64,000 bases of DNA from Paenibacillus elgii NBRC 100335 (GTDB taxonomy: Bacteria > Bacillota > Bacilli > Paenibacillales > NBRC-103111), in contig NZ_BIMB01000021.1 in NCBI RefSeq assembly GCF_004000865.1, positions 51,316-115,315 on the forward strand, written 5' to 3'. Positions within the stretch are counted from its first letter, which is position 1. Every line of letters starts with the position of its first letter. Of the stretch, positions 1-8,594 are shown piece after piece. The notes under the pieces were generated by a model, which ran no database searches, was not told where the DNA came from, and saw nothing but the letters and a program-made list of their open reading frames with translations. The position numbers and the translations under genes are program-made.

Positions 1-552
1 TACGACAAGCTGACTTACGAGGGCGAGCATACGTGCTTTGCGTCACTGCCGGGGATGCGGGACCGGACGATTTTGCTGAACGGCTTCTCCAAGGCGTACG
101 CCATGACCGGCTGGCGGCTCGGGTACGCTTGCGGGCATCCCGAAGTCATCGCCGCGATGACCAAGATCCATCAATACACGATGATCTGCGCGCCCATTAC
201 GGTGCAAAAAGCGGCAATCGAAGCGCTCCGGAACGGCACGGAGGAAATGAAGGAGATGGTCGGCTCGTACAATCAGCGGCGGCGGCTCGTGCTGAAAGGC
301 TTCCAAGAGATCGGCCTGCCCTGCTTCGAGCCTCGGGGAGCCTTCTACGCCTTCCCGTCGGTCCGGCACACGGGCCTTTCCTCGGAGGCGTTCGCCTGGC
401 GGCTGCTGGAGGAGACGAAGGTTGCCGTCGTGCCCGGCAACGCTCTCGGCAACGCCGGGGAAGGCCATATCCGCTGCTCCTATGCCTCTTCGGTGGAAAA
501 TTTGACCGAGGCGATCGAGCGGATGGGCCGCTTCCTGAAGCAGTTCGAGTAA
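1..552 (+). CDS. Class I/II aminotransferase, C-terminal part
   Basis: The reading frame is open from base 1 and ends with TAA, so only the last 183 residues of a PLP-dependent aminotransferase are visible. Visible residues 30-42 read SKAYAMTGWRLGY, the fold type I active-site signature, in which K31 forms the Schiff base with PLP and R39 contacts its phosphate. Near the end, GHIRCSY carries the arginine that usually binds the substrate carboxylate. The spacing fits the aspartate/aromatic (AAT_I, PatA-like) subfamily; the substrate cannot be read from this fragment. The downstream genes run convergently on the minus strand. The family call is sure, the substrate is open. Confidence 0.93.
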   Translation, partial: YDKLTYEGEHTCFASLPGMRDRTILLNGFSKAYAMTGWRLGYACGHPEVIAAMTKIHQYTMICAPITVQKAAIEALRNGTEEMKEMVGSYNQRRRLVLKGFQEIGLPCFEPRGAFYAFPSVRHTGLSSEAFAWRLLEETKVAVVPGNALGNAGEGHIRCSYASSVENLTEAIERMGRFLKQFE

Positions 553-567
553 TACGAGTCCGCTGGG

Positions 568-1377
568 CTAACCGGCCGAATCCGTAGACGTGGCAAGCTT
601 TACGGCGTAATCATGCATGGCTTCCAATGAGCCCGTATAGATGAGAATGCCTCGTTCGATTAAACGGCGAAGCCGATATTCGATCCAGCTATGGGAAATC
701 GGACAGTCCAAAGCATGAAAAAGAATTTCCCCGATCAGCAGTCCGATTTTAACCCAGCCCTGGGCCTCTGCCTGTAGGGTACGGACGACCTGAACGATCG
801 TTTCGTCGAAATAGCTTTCATCCGCCGTCCGAAGGTTACCATTCTCATAAATACGAAGCAAGCCCGCTTCTTCTACCAGTCTCCGCCAGTCTTGGATAAG
901 CCGCTCTCTGGTCCGCGGCGCAAGCGGCTCCGCATTCCCGATCCACGAAGCCAATTCGTCTGGGGCGGCTTCCCCGGTATGGCGGAGCCGTCCTTCGGAA
1001 GCGACGGTGACGTTCATGACGGATACGGAAACGTCGGGCGGCAGGGAAGCAAGCACGGCGCGAAGCCCGGTTTGTTCAAAAACGTTGTCGGCTGCCCAGA
1101 TCACGACAGGAACCGGATTCGCGGAAAGACGGGAGAGCCATTCCCGCCAAGCTTCCATGTTGCTTTTCAGATACGGCAAGTATTGCCGGGCCTCCTCGTT
1201 GTCGATGGTTTCCCGCCAGCGAAGACGCACGTCCTCCCAATTCTGCGAGGCCGCGCAAACCGGAGGACCCGACATCAAGTCGTCTTCCCAATGAAGCACC
1301 GACTTGTCGGGCCTGGTTCCCATGGCAACCTTTAAACAGCCTGCCGCTGCCGCACCGAAGACGATCTGGACGGTCAC
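568..1377 (-). CDS. DUF1835/DUF3658 domain protein
   Basis: This is a 269-residue protein starting with GTG; the GTGA overlaps the stop of the HD-domain gene upstream by 4 bases, so the two are translationally coupled. The N-terminal half (IVFGAAAAGCLKVA at 5-18, then LHWEDDLMSGP at 28-38) matches the DUF1835 pattern. The C-terminal half (from about 150, with the ending around SWIEYRLRRLIERGIL) resembles DUF3658. These two domains commonly occur together in Bacillales proteins with no known activity. No catalytic motif is visible. A role in stress or nucleotide metabolism would only be a guess from the HD-hydrolase neighbour. Confidence 0.82.
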   Translation of the reverse strand: MTVQIVFGAAAAGCLKVAMGTRPDKSVLHWEDDLMSGPPVCAASQNWEDVRLRWRETIDNEEARQYLPYLKSNMEAWREWLSRLSANPVPVVIWAADNVFEQTGLRAVLASLPPDVSVSVMNVTVASEGRLRHTGEAAPDELASWIGNAEPLAPRTRERLIQDWRRLVEEAGLLRIYENGNLRTADESYFDETIVQVVRTLQAEAQGWVKIGLLIGEILFHALDCPISHSWIEYRLRRLIERGILIYTGSLEAMHDYAVKLATSTDSAG

Positions 1378-2096
1378 CGGGACGTCGTCTCAGTCGGAGA
1401 AGCAGTCTCCCCGGCGGGATCCAACGCTCCATCCATGGCGTCCCATTCGTTATAAAACTGCTCCAAATACCGCTCCATAAAGCGGTGGCGCTCCTCCGCC
1501 AAGGCGCGGGCGGCGTCCGTGTTCATCAAATCCTTGAGCTTCAACAGCTTCTCGTAAAAGTGGTTGATCGCCGTCCCCGGATGGCTGCGATATTCCTCCG
1601 GCGTCATGTTCTCCCGGACCGGCTGCTCCGGATCGTGCATCGGCCGGCCTTTCCAGCCGCCGTAAGCGAACACCCGGGCGATTCCGATGGCGCCGATCGC
1701 ATCAAGACGGTCCGCATCCTGCACGATCCGGCCTTCGGCGGTGCGCATCGGCTGGCCGCGTCCTCCTCCAAAGGACATCGTCGAAATAATGTCCATGACA
1801 TGAGCGCGGTCCGCTTCGTCCGTTCCCGCTTCGGCGAGCCAATTCTCCACCTTTTGCAGTCCGGCTTCCTTGCTTGGGTTCAGCTTTTCATCCGCTACGT
1901 CATGCAGCAGTGCTGCCAGCTCGCAGATGAACGTGTCCGCCCGTTCGACCGCCGCCAGCCGCTTGGCCGTGCGGGTCACCCGGACAATATGCCACCAGTC
2001 GTGGCCGCTGCTGTCTCGTTCCAATTCGGCTCTCGCATAAGCAGCCGCCTGCTCCAGCAGTTTTTCTCGTTTGATCGGGTCCATAAGCGTATTCAT
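1374..2096 (-). CDS. HD-domain metal-dependent phosphohydrolase
   Basis: This 240-residue cytosolic protein has the HD signature: H29-D30 in SGHDWWHIVRV, then LAALLHDVADEKL with the paired His-Asp, and a later Asp in QDADRLDAIGAIG. It resembles the YedJ/YpgQ group of stand-alone HD proteins, some of which hydrolyse nucleotide phosphates or pyrophosphates. The C-terminal tail of about 20 residues is polar and low in complexity. It is the first gene of a two-gene unit with the DUF1835 gene, with a 4-base overlap. The substrate is not readable from sequence. Confidence 0.9.
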   Translation of the reverse strand: MNTLMDPIKREKLLEQAAAYARAELERDSSGHDWWHIVRVTRTAKRLAAVERADTFICELAALLHDVADEKLNPSKEAGLQKVENWLAEAGTDEADRAHVMDIISTMSFGGGRGQPMRTAEGRIVQDADRLDAIGAIGIARVFAYGGWKGRPMHDPEQPVRENMTPEEYRSHPGTAINHFYEKLLKLKDLMNTDAARALAEERHRFMERYLEQFYNEWDAMDGALDPAGETASPTETTSR

Positions 2097-2219
2097 CCTC
2101 TCCGGGTTCTCTATCGTCTCGCTATTGTACTATGCCTCAGAGCGGCACGCAAAGAAGGCCGCAATCGCACGGATTGCCGCCGGGTGAGAAATCCCTGCGT
2201 GAATCATCGAGCTAGGCGT

Positions 2220-3086
2220 TTACACCTCTGTCGTCTCTTCGACCTCCGGTACATCCGGCGGGAGAAAGGCTGGCAAAGACGGTACCTGCTGGCGAGATTT
2301 GTCCGCCGTCTTCCAAGGATGGCGCTCATCGATCCAACGGCGGATTAACGCATTGACCAACGAAGCCGACTTGGTCGGAAGCTGGTGGCCGACCTTGGGC
2401 AGGAAATGCAGCTCGCTGTCGGACAACCTGCTTTGGAGGATATGGGCATACCGGTGAAATTCTTTATCTTTCACCCCGTAGAGAAGCAGGACCGGCGTTT
2501 GAATCTGCCCCAGCTTCTCCGTGCAGTTGTACGTCAGGCTGCACTTGAAGTAGTCGTTCACGTTCCGCAGCTGTCCTTCCGTGGCCGTGCGGTAAAGACG
2601 CCGGAACGTCTTCCATTTGTTCGCGTTGCCCCAAGCGATAACCGCCGCAACAATCCGTTTGGCCCGAAGCCCCATTAGCCCGACCGCCGCCCAAACCTCG
2701 CTGCGCCGGTACCAGTCGCTTAACTCCGACATGGCGCTGATTAGAATCGCCCCGTAGAACCGGTCGGGATAGCGGAGCATCGCTTCCAACGCGACCGATC
2801 CGCCGGTCGAATACCCGCACAAATAAGCTTTTTTCAGCTCCAAATGGTCGAGCAATCCGCAAATGTCTTCCGCCAGCAGGCCGTATGTAAGCCGCTCCGC
2901 GGACTGCCCGCTCTGTCCGTGGCCGCGAATATCGAACGCAATAATCTGGTATCTGGCCGAAAGATGCTCCATCTGGTCCGCAAAGTTGCTGCTCGTCAGC
3001 ATCGGAGGATGAATGAACATGATCGGAACGCCGGAGCCTTTCACTTTATAGTACATCGTCGTTCCGTTAATCTTGGCGAATGGCAC
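2220..3086 (-). CDS. Alpha/beta hydrolase
   Basis: I place the start at GTG 3086, which gives a 288-residue protein beginning MPFAKINGTTMYYKVKG; a GAAAGGA lies about 12 bases upstream, and the upstream extension to 3131 adds 15 unlike residues. The fold is a single-domain alpha/beta hydrolase: the oxyanion strand MFIHPP at 23-28, the FDIRGHGQSG turn at 51-60, the nucleophile elbow GYSTGG with Ser93, an acid in YGVKDKEF and the catalytic His in VGHQLP. The last 35 residues are a charged, proline-rich tail beyond the usual end of the fold. The substrate is unknown; esterase, lactonase or haloperoxidase-like hydrolases share these motifs. Confidence 0.88.
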   Translation of the reverse strand: MPFAKINGTTMYYKVKGSGVPIMFIHPPMLTSSNFADQMEHLSARYQIIAFDIRGHGQSGQSAERLTYGLLAEDICGLLDHLELKKAYLCGYSTGGSVALEAMLRYPDRFYGAILISAMSELSDWYRRSEVWAAVGLMGLRAKRIVAAVIAWGNANKWKTFRRLYRTATEGQLRNVNDYFKCSLTYNCTEKLGQIQTPVLLLYGVKDKEFHRYAHILQSRLSDSELHFLPKVGHQLPTKSASLVNALIRRWIDERHPWKTADKSRQQVPSLPAFLPPDVPEVEETTEV

Positions 3087-3201
3087 GACCGCTTCACATC
3101 CTTTCTTTTCCAAATTGAAAGGGAAATGCAATTCCTAGCATACCCTTCTCTTTCGGAAAAGATGCACTCCCGTTCCTGCCGCCCTTTTCTGCCCCGGATG
3201 C

Positions 3202-3594
3202 TCACGGTTCCATCATTAACGTAAGTCCGCAGGACGGGCATTCCCGCTCTTCCGCCGCCACACGTGTCAAACAAGCTGGACACTGCTCCATAGCACCCGC
3301 TTGTGCGCAGCATACGTCGTCTTGCGGCAGCGGCGCGTCCGGATCGGCCAGCCCTTCGAACCAGTTGCTTACGGGTTTGCCGTCGACTTCAAGCACCTGC
3401 AGCTCATCTGACGGAAACCAACGGATGATTCCGTTCCTGTCGCACACCGCCGCCACCATAACTTCGCCCGATTTCTTGCGCAGAAACCAATCGTCGCCCG
3501 GCAGTCCCGCTCTCTGCGCTTTGTGAGCGCCGAATCCCGTGCCCAGAAAAAGATATTTCCGCCCGCTCGGTTTATGACATACAATCGTAGCCAA
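3202..3594 (-). CDS. Small zinc-ribbon protein, function unknown
   Basis: I choose a TTG start at 3594 because AGGAGG lies 8 bases before it; an ATG at 3630 gives 12 more residues but has a weaker ribosome site. The 130-residue product starts MATIVCHKPSGRKYLFLGTG. It ends in a CPAC...CPSCG zinc ribbon that probably binds one zinc ion. The middle part (AAVCDRNGIIRWFPSDELQVLEVDG) is a small beta domain. Similar short proteins are common in Paenibacillus, but none has a function I can name. No membrane segment is seen. Confidence 0.75.
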   Translation of the reverse strand: MATIVCHKPSGRKYLFLGTGFGAHKAQRAGLPGDDWFLRKKSGEVMVAAVCDRNGIIRWFPSDELQVLEVDGKPVSNWFEGLADPDAPLPQDDVCCAQAGAMEQCPACLTRVAAEERECPSCGLTLMMEP

Positions 3595-3667
3595 CGGTTC
3601 GTCCTCCTGTCTTATGTAACATTTACCCATTAGACCTGACGAACCGCAAAAAGGTTGCTCCGCTTGC

Positions 3668-3717
3668 AAAAAAACCGGCCGTTCCGCCATTCGGCGAAAA
3701 CGACCGGTTTTTCATTT
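3668..3717. terminator. Terminator downstream of cheY
   Basis: An ACCGGCCGTT/AACGACCGGT hairpin is flanked by A-run and T-run, so it can work in either direction. It separates the cheY-like gene (minus strand, upstream) from the zinc-ribbon gene. Confidence 0.75.
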
Positions 3718-3788
3718 AAAAAGAAGGGAAAGCGATTCGAGCCCGTTATGGATACGACAGTCGGCAACCCGAATGCCGCCGGAGCGTG

Positions 3789-4151
3789 TTACAAGCCTAG
3801 CACCTTGTTGACCGACTCGATGACGCGGTCTTTTTGAAACGGCTTGACGACAAAATCTTTCGCGCCCGCCGTAATGGCTTCCAGCACCATGCCCTTTTGG
3901 CCCATGGCCGAGCACATGATGATCTTCGCGTTCGGGTCGTGCTTGCGGATTTCTTTGACCGCCCCAACCCCGTCCAGCTCCGGCATCGTAATATCCATCG
4001 TGACCAGATCGGGCCGGGCGGACAAATAAGCGTTGACCGCTTCCATGCCGTTCGTCGCTTCCGCCACCACTTCGTGCCCTTCCTCCGTCAGCATCGTTCG
4101 CAGCATCATCCGCATGAAAGCGGCATCATCAACTACCATTACTTTAGCCAT
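3789..4151 (-). CDS. cheY: CheY-type single-domain response regulator
   Basis: The start ATG at 4151 gives a 120-residue receiver domain, MAKVMVVDDAAFMR, with a GGGGGT site ahead. It has all receiver landmarks: acidic pocket D8-D9, phosphoacceptor D53 in TMDITMPELDG, a Ser at 81 in CSAMG, and K103 in VVKPF. No output domain follows. The sequence is of the CheY kind that binds the flagellar switch. It stands alone here, away from flagellar genes, but two chemoreceptors are encoded at 21-25 kb. The symbol is a family-level assignment. Confidence 0.88.
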   Translation of the reverse strand: MAKVMVVDDAAFMRMMLRTMLTEEGHEVVAEATNGMEAVNAYLSARPDLVTMDITMPELDGVGAVKEIRKHDPNAKIIMCSAMGQKGMVLEAITAGAKDFVVKPFQKDRVIESVNKVLGL

Positions 4152-4308
4152 AGGCAATACCCCCAACCGTCTAAGGTGAATGTTGTATCCCTATTATGAC
4201 AGAGCTTTATTAAGAAACTGTTAGGTTAAGGAACAATTTGTACACTTTTTTGCCGAAAGTTGTTATTTTCCCTGAGAAAGGATGCCCGTCAATCGGATGT
4301 CTTAAAAT

Positions 4309-4350
4309 AAAAAAGCCGGTTTCTCCTGAACAAGAGAACGACCGGCTTCC
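4309..4350 (-). terminator. Strong terminator after the CotF-like gene
   Basis: On the minus strand an AAGCCGGTCGTTCTC arm pairs with GAGAAACCGGCTT and is followed by a run of T residues. It lies just beyond the stop of the CotF-like gene. Confidence 0.85.
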
Positions 4351-4368
4351 CGAAAACAGCGGGGGCTA

Positions 4369-4950
4369 TTATTGAAAGTGCGTCTGGTAAGGCTGCTGGG
4401 GCTCCGCAGGCTGCACGGCTTGGATCATGGTGCGCATCGTATGGTCGGCCAGCTGCGGTGCTTGGTAGAAGCCTTTGTAGTTCATGTATTGGAACATTTC
4501 CCAAGCCATCTCCTGGCAAATGTTCGCCGACGTCGCATGGTACTGGCGAATTTGCGGATCTACGCATTCGCAGGCCCATAGCATGGCGACGGCCGAGCCG
4601 GTTTTGTGCAGATTCAGCGCGATGGTCGCGATGGACACATCGGACAGCTGCGTCGCGTTCGGATTCGGCCCAGGCATGGACGGCTGCTGCAGTCCGGCTT
4701 GCGGCCTTTCATATATGCGCAGCTCCGGCGTATGCGGCGTCATGGCGATGCCTCTGCCTTGCAGCAGGCCGATGCCGTAATCGTAGCCCTCCAGCATCCG
4801 TCGCTGCTGATTGAACAAAATATCTTTCAAGTGCGTATCCTGCGCCATCGAGAACAAAACGCCGTACAGTTCGATGTGCGCCGCTTTCGTGCGGACCGCC
4901 TCTTGGGTTTCCAGAAATTCGTGGGCGGCAAAACGTTGCTGCGTGTGCAT
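4369..4950 (-). CDS. CotF-family spore coat protein
   Basis: The start is ATG 4950, with AGGAGG five bases before it, giving 193 residues from MHTQQRFAAHEFLETQEAV. It is a ferritin-like helical protein of the coat F family: two helix pairs, the first with AAHIELYGVLFSMAQDTHLKDIL, the second with ALNLHKTGSAVAMLWACECVDPQIR, and a Gln/Pro-rich tail with QPAEPQQPYQ. Such proteins are made in the mother cell and packed in the spore coat. The helices hold the regular His/Glu spacing of ferritin-like folds, though metal binding is not shown. It has its own terminator and looks monocistronic. Confidence 0.85.
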   Translation of the reverse strand: MHTQQRFAAHEFLETQEAVRTKAAHIELYGVLFSMAQDTHLKDILFNQQRRMLEGYDYGIGLLQGRGIAMTPHTPELRIYERPQAGLQQPSMPGPNPNATQLSDVSIATIALNLHKTGSAVAMLWACECVDPQIRQYHATSANICQEMAWEMFQYMNYKGFYQAPQLADHTMRTMIQAVQPAEPQQPYQTHFQ

Positions 4951-5124
4951 AAAAACCTCCTGAACTGGAATGGATATTCGGAACACCGATAGTATGTCCA
5001 AGGATTGGAAACGATTATGCACCACATATCCAAAATTTTGCAGACAGCCGCAACCGATAGCATTTATCCTACGTCTAATGTGATAGATTTCACAAGAAAC
5101 TGGGAGCGACGGCCTCTCATCGCG

Positions 5125-5163
5125 CAATAAAAATAAGCCGGTTCCCCGAAAGGACCCGGCTTC
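5125..5163 (-). terminator. Terminator after stalk-domain gene
   Basis: The minus strand reads AAGCCGGGTCC, a short loop, GGAACCGGCTT and then ATTTTTATT, right after the stop of the stalk-domain gene. Confidence 0.8.
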
Positions 5164-5167
5164 CAGC

Positions 5168-5803
5168 CTAGTTTGCGGCAGCGGACCCGCTTGTGGAGCC
5201 GTCGGGGTATACGGTGAAGGAGGATACGCTGCGCGTTCCGTCCGCAGCTTTTTTCGCCGTCCACAGCTCGTACCGGTCGACTTGCCCGCCTGCGTTCCAA
5301 CGAATGAACAGCTGCCCCTCCAAGTCGCCGCGGCGCAAGCCGTCGGCGTCGGCGCTGAGACCGCCGCTGCTATAGCCGGCCGATGCTCCGAAATCGTAGC
5401 GCCACAGCTGCTGCTTGGAGCTATCGATCAGCGTCAGGAAGGACGGTTCGCCCAGTACGCTCTTCACATCTTTGGCCTCCATACCGCGTTCGAGGCGGTA
5501 CGTTGCCGCCCATATTTTTTTCTGCGCCTCGCTGGCGTTCTTCGGCTCGGAAACGACCGAAACGGTGCGGGCTTCCGCGTCATAGACAGCCCCGGCCGCA
5601 AGGTTTTCGGCCATGAAGCGAAGCGGCACATACGTATGGCCGTCATAATTCAAAATCGCGAACCGGGAACCCGTATCGCGAACCTCTCCATTGAATTTCA
5701 TCTTTACGGGAAACAGCGTCGCCCGGATTTCATCCGAGGCGAAAACGGCAGTGGAAGCGGCAAGCACGGCTCCGCAGAGCAGTCCAAGTATAAATTTTTT
5801 CAT
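5168..5803 (-). CDS. Secreted stalk-domain (copper amine oxidase N-like) protein
   Basis: This 211-residue exported protein has a signal peptide at 1-22 ending STAVFA. Residues about 27-85 form the stalk domain named after the N-terminus of copper amine oxidase (VKMKFNGEV, DGHTYVPLRFMAENLAAGAVYDAEARTVSV). In Paenibacillus these domains sit on many cell-surface proteins. Residues about 105-150 (RGMEAKDVKSVLGEPSFLTLIDS then LWRYDFG) resemble the SmpA/BamE-like fold. Despite the domain name there are no copper ligands or amine oxidase residues. The function is unknown; a wall or envelope role is inferred from the domain alone. Confidence 0.82.
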   Translation of the reverse strand: MKKFILGLLCGAVLAASTAVFASDEIRATLFPVKMKFNGEVRDTGSRFAILNYDGHTYVPLRFMAENLAAGAVYDAEARTVSVVSEPKNASEAQKKIWAATYRLERGMEAKDVKSVLGEPSFLTLIDSSKQQLWRYDFGASAGYSSGGLSADADGLRRGDLEGQLFIRWNAGGQVDRYELWTAKKAADGTRSVSSFTVYPDGSTSGSAAAN

Positions 5804-5908
5804 AAGTACCTCCTTGGATTCGTTGTTGCGGTCCTATTCATTATACTAGGGATATGACGTGGTTGGCATGGAAAAAGGTTGCATAATTGTTAACCGAAAG
5901 GGTGGCTT

Positions 5909-6772
5909 ATGGAGACTAGACTTCTTCCTTATGGGAAACGGACGGCGGTTTATGTGCTGAGCAAGCTTTCGGGAGCGGGACTGGGCATTGCCGCGGGACT
6001 CGCCTACATGTGGGTGAAAAGCGACTTTGACGCCTTCGAGCCGTTCGAAGCGCTGCGGCCCGATGCGGGATTGGGAGCCGGTATCGGTATGTTTCTTTGG
6101 CTGATGCTGTACGCGTACGGCATGCTCGCGACGTTCGCCATCGATGGGCTGGCGCGCTGGAAGCCTGCCTTTCGCAGGAGCGCCGTTCAGGCTTTGCTCC
6201 ATACGGCTGCCGGACTTCTGTGCTTCTTGGTCATACCGTTCCGCGCTCCGTTCCCGGGCAGCCTTGTCATTACCGGAATCGCCGGAACGGTCGGGGCGGT
6301 TTTCGCCCTCTTCTTCTACGCGGGGAACCGCTTGGGACGGCGGTCGGCTTGGGTCCGGGGCTTGCTTGGCCTCGCCCTACCGCTCATCGTGCTGGGCGTC
6401 CAAGCGCTGTATCCCGAAGGCGTGAAGCAAGATTGGAAGGAAACGAGAGGAGAAGGGTTATACGAAGCCGAATTCCGTTATATGAACGGCACGCAGAACA
6501 TTCCGGTTTATGCGAAGAGAGGCCAGATCGTTTCCTTTACCATGACATGGGAGTCGGACAAGGGCGGCGGCTACGGCATGCAGGTGCGGGGGCCGGGCGG
6601 CCCTAGCGATTACGCCGACTACCGGCCGGGTCCGCCGCTCTCCGGCGACGACCGCGGATTCGGAGGAACGATCCACGCCGACCGCGACGGCGAGTACGTC
6701 ATTATAGCGAGCGGGGACCGGATCAAGGGCAAGCTTAAAGTGACTTGGGCTGTGGACGCGAAAGCAAAGTGA
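5909..6772 (+). CDS. Multi-pass membrane protein with C-terminal beta domain
   Basis: I do not recognise a named family. The 287-residue protein starts at ATG 5909 behind AAAGGGTGG. It has about five hydrophobic segments (roughly 18-36, 54-80, 92-110, 116-138 and 150-166). A soluble C-terminal domain from about 175 follows, with VYAKRGQIVSFTMTWESDKGG and GEYVIIASGDRIKGKLKVTW, a pattern like the small beta-sandwich PPC-type domains, probably outside the membrane. It is divergent from the stalk-domain gene and convergent with the toroid gene at 6855. Confidence 0.7.
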   Translation: METRLLPYGKRTAVYVLSKLSGAGLGIAAGLAYMWVKSDFDAFEPFEALRPDAGLGAGIGMFLWLMLYAYGMLATFAIDGLARWKPAFRRSAVQALLHTAAGLLCFLVIPFRAPFPGSLVITGIAGTVGAVFALFFYAGNRLGRRSAWVRGLLGLALPLIVLGVQALYPEGVKQDWKETRGEGLYEAEFRYMNGTQNIPVYAKRGQIVSFTMTWESDKGGGYGMQVRGPGGPSDYADYRPGPPLSGDDRGFGGTIHADRDGEYVIIASGDRIKGKLKVTWAVDAKAK

Positions 6773-6805
6773 TGGTGCTTGCCAGCGGCATCCGGGCAAC
6801 ATACG

Positions 6806-6850
6806 CAAAAACCCGGAACGCGCGCAAGAGAAGCGCAGTCCGGGTTTCGC
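6806..6850. terminator. Bidirectional terminator
   Basis: AAACCCGGA and TCCGGGTTT enclose an inner GCGC stem between two convergent genes, with A-run and T-rich flanks. Confidence 0.8.
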
Positions 6851-6854
6851 TCAT

Positions 6855-8558
6855 TTATAAAACCGACAGCATCGTATCCATCAGAGACGGCTTCAGTCGC
6901 ATGCTCAGCCGCAGCGGCCCGCCCCTGAAAGGAGCCGGGCATTCCACGAATGCCGCTTGATCCTTTAAGGTTAGCTTGTAGCTGCACGAAACCCGCTCCT
7001 CGGCGAATGTACAAATCGCCAACGCCCCTGCTTGGCTCAAGGACTCGAAATCGATCGTCCGGTTTGCCCCGCTATAGAACACGCAATCCACGTAGAGCCT
7101 ATCTCCCGCTCGGCTCCACTCCCAGCGGGCCGATGTCTCGCCCAGCGACGCGAACACGGGCCGGATGCTAAGCACATGGCGGCCGACCGTCACATACAGT
7201 TCTCCCTGAAGATCCTGCTCGACGTTCGCTTTCACTTCGCCCCCGCCGATCTCGAACCGCAGCCGCAGGTCCCTGGCTTCGATCGATCCGCGGATACGGT
7301 CCAGACTGTTGTGCGTGTCGCCGCCGTTTGTGCTGAAGCCGATGCCGAAGAGGACCCGGTTTTCCTGCTGCACGGAAGTAAAGACGGCGGCGGCATAATC
7401 GTAACCGTCATGCAGACAGCGCAGCCACACATAGGACGTGCCGTGGTCGCCGGACAGGTAAGCCAGCAGATTGCGGCGTTGATTCCACATGTTCTCGCGG
7501 CTGACCGAGCCGATGCACAACGTTTCGGTTTGATAGAACGACGCTGTTTTCTCGATGCCTTTTTCTCCGTTCCGGTAAAAAGCTTGGGCGTGAGTGCGGA
7601 CGGACGGCTCCGTAAACAGAGGGACTACTTCGTCCGGGCATCCGATCGGGCTGCCGTACCACTGCGGATCGTACGCAAGCTCTTCCTCCGTCAGCCATTC
7701 GACGCGACCCTGCAGCGCAATCTGAAGGAAGGACCGCACGGAGGCTGACAACGTCGTGTCGTAGCTGCGGGCATGCGGGCCGCCCCATTGACAGGTTGCC
7801 GGATGAAAATGATTGGCAACCGCCCCCCACGCCAAACGGAGCAGCTTCGCGGCAAGCGTCTTGATTTCCGGCGATTGCGCCCAGGCGTACAAATCCGACA
7901 ACTCGACAAGAGCGACCTTCGTATAAGTCGGGCTGTTGTATTCCTCGAATGCCCCAAGACGCATCGTATATTCGTAAAAGGCGTGCAGCCGCTGCCGGCC
8001 GTAGACGACAAAAGCTTCCTGCCCGTACGTTTCGCCGGCGATCAGCGTGACGAAAGCGCCCATGATCGCGATGTTGGTGTAACCCGGCCCCACATTGCGC
8101 GCGATAATCGCTTCGCAGGCACGAAACACCGCTTCGCGCAGTCGTTCCTTCAGCGCTTCGGGAAGCCGGTCTTCGTGCTTGCGCACGGCCAGCAGCAACT
8201 GCTTGCCGCAGAAGTCGGCCCAGTTCCAGTCGGACGGGCGCATGTCGCCGAGCGGCTCCTCGTAAAACCACGACCAGATGCCGTACGTCGGCAGGCTGCG
8301 GTCCGTCTCCTGGAGCGCGATAACGCGGTCCAGGATCGCGCAGGCCCGCTCCAGCTCCGCTTCACCGCCGCCATCCAGCAGGGCGACAGCATACCCGAGC
8401 GATTCCCGTGTCGGATGCACGAAAGGAACATCCTTCAGCGTCGTATGATAGCCCGGACTGCTGAACGGAACGCGCAGCAGTTGGAGGTCCTCGTTATACT
8501 CCTGCTTTTGCAGCCACCGCTGCAAAAGCCTCCGTTCCAGATCGGAATAGGTACGCAT
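6855..8558 (-). CDS. Alpha-toroid protein of glycan locus, candidate lyase
   Basis: This 567-residue protein starts at ATG 8558 behind AAGGAG. It has no signal peptide, so it is probably cytosolic. The first about 330 residues are helical with repeated aromatic motifs (PTYGIWSWFYEE, WNWADFCGKQLLLAV, GPGYTNIAIMGAF, EEYNSPTYTKVALVELSDLYAWA, CQWGGPHARSYDTTL). This pattern matches alpha/alpha-toroid lyases and hydrolases; the NxP-x-Y and GGPHxRxYD stretches look like an active-site rim. The C-terminal half is beta-rich, as in heparinase-II/III-like and PL8-like enzymes. It is the last gene of the importer/GH105/secreted toroid series, so it likely acts on imported oligosaccharides. I cannot assign it to a named family. 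Confidence 0.65.
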   Translation of the reverse strand: MRTYSDLERRLLQRWLQKQEYNEDLQLLRVPFSSPGYHTTLKDVPFVHPTRESLGYAVALLDGGGEAELERACAILDRVIALQETDRSLPTYGIWSWFYEEPLGDMRPSDWNWADFCGKQLLLAVRKHEDRLPEALKERLREAVFRACEAIIARNVGPGYTNIAIMGAFVTLIAGETYGQEAFVVYGRQRLHAFYEYTMRLGAFEEYNSPTYTKVALVELSDLYAWAQSPEIKTLAAKLLRLAWGAVANHFHPATCQWGGPHARSYDTTLSASVRSFLQIALQGRVEWLTEEELAYDPQWYGSPIGCPDEVVPLFTEPSVRTHAQAFYRNGEKGIEKTASFYQTETLCIGSVSRENMWNQRRNLLAYLSGDHGTSYVWLRCLHDGYDYAAAVFTSVQQENRVLFGIGFSTNGGDTHNSLDRIRGSIEARDLRLRFEIGGGEVKANVEQDLQGELYVTVGRHVLSIRPVFASLGETSARWEWSRAGDRLYVDCVFYSGANRTIDFESLSQAGALAICTFAEERVSCSYKLTLKDQAAFVECPAPFRGGPLRLSMRLKPSLMDTMLSVL

Positions 8559-8594
8559 GGTTTCTTTCTCCTTCTCTATCCTATGGTTTCGGCG

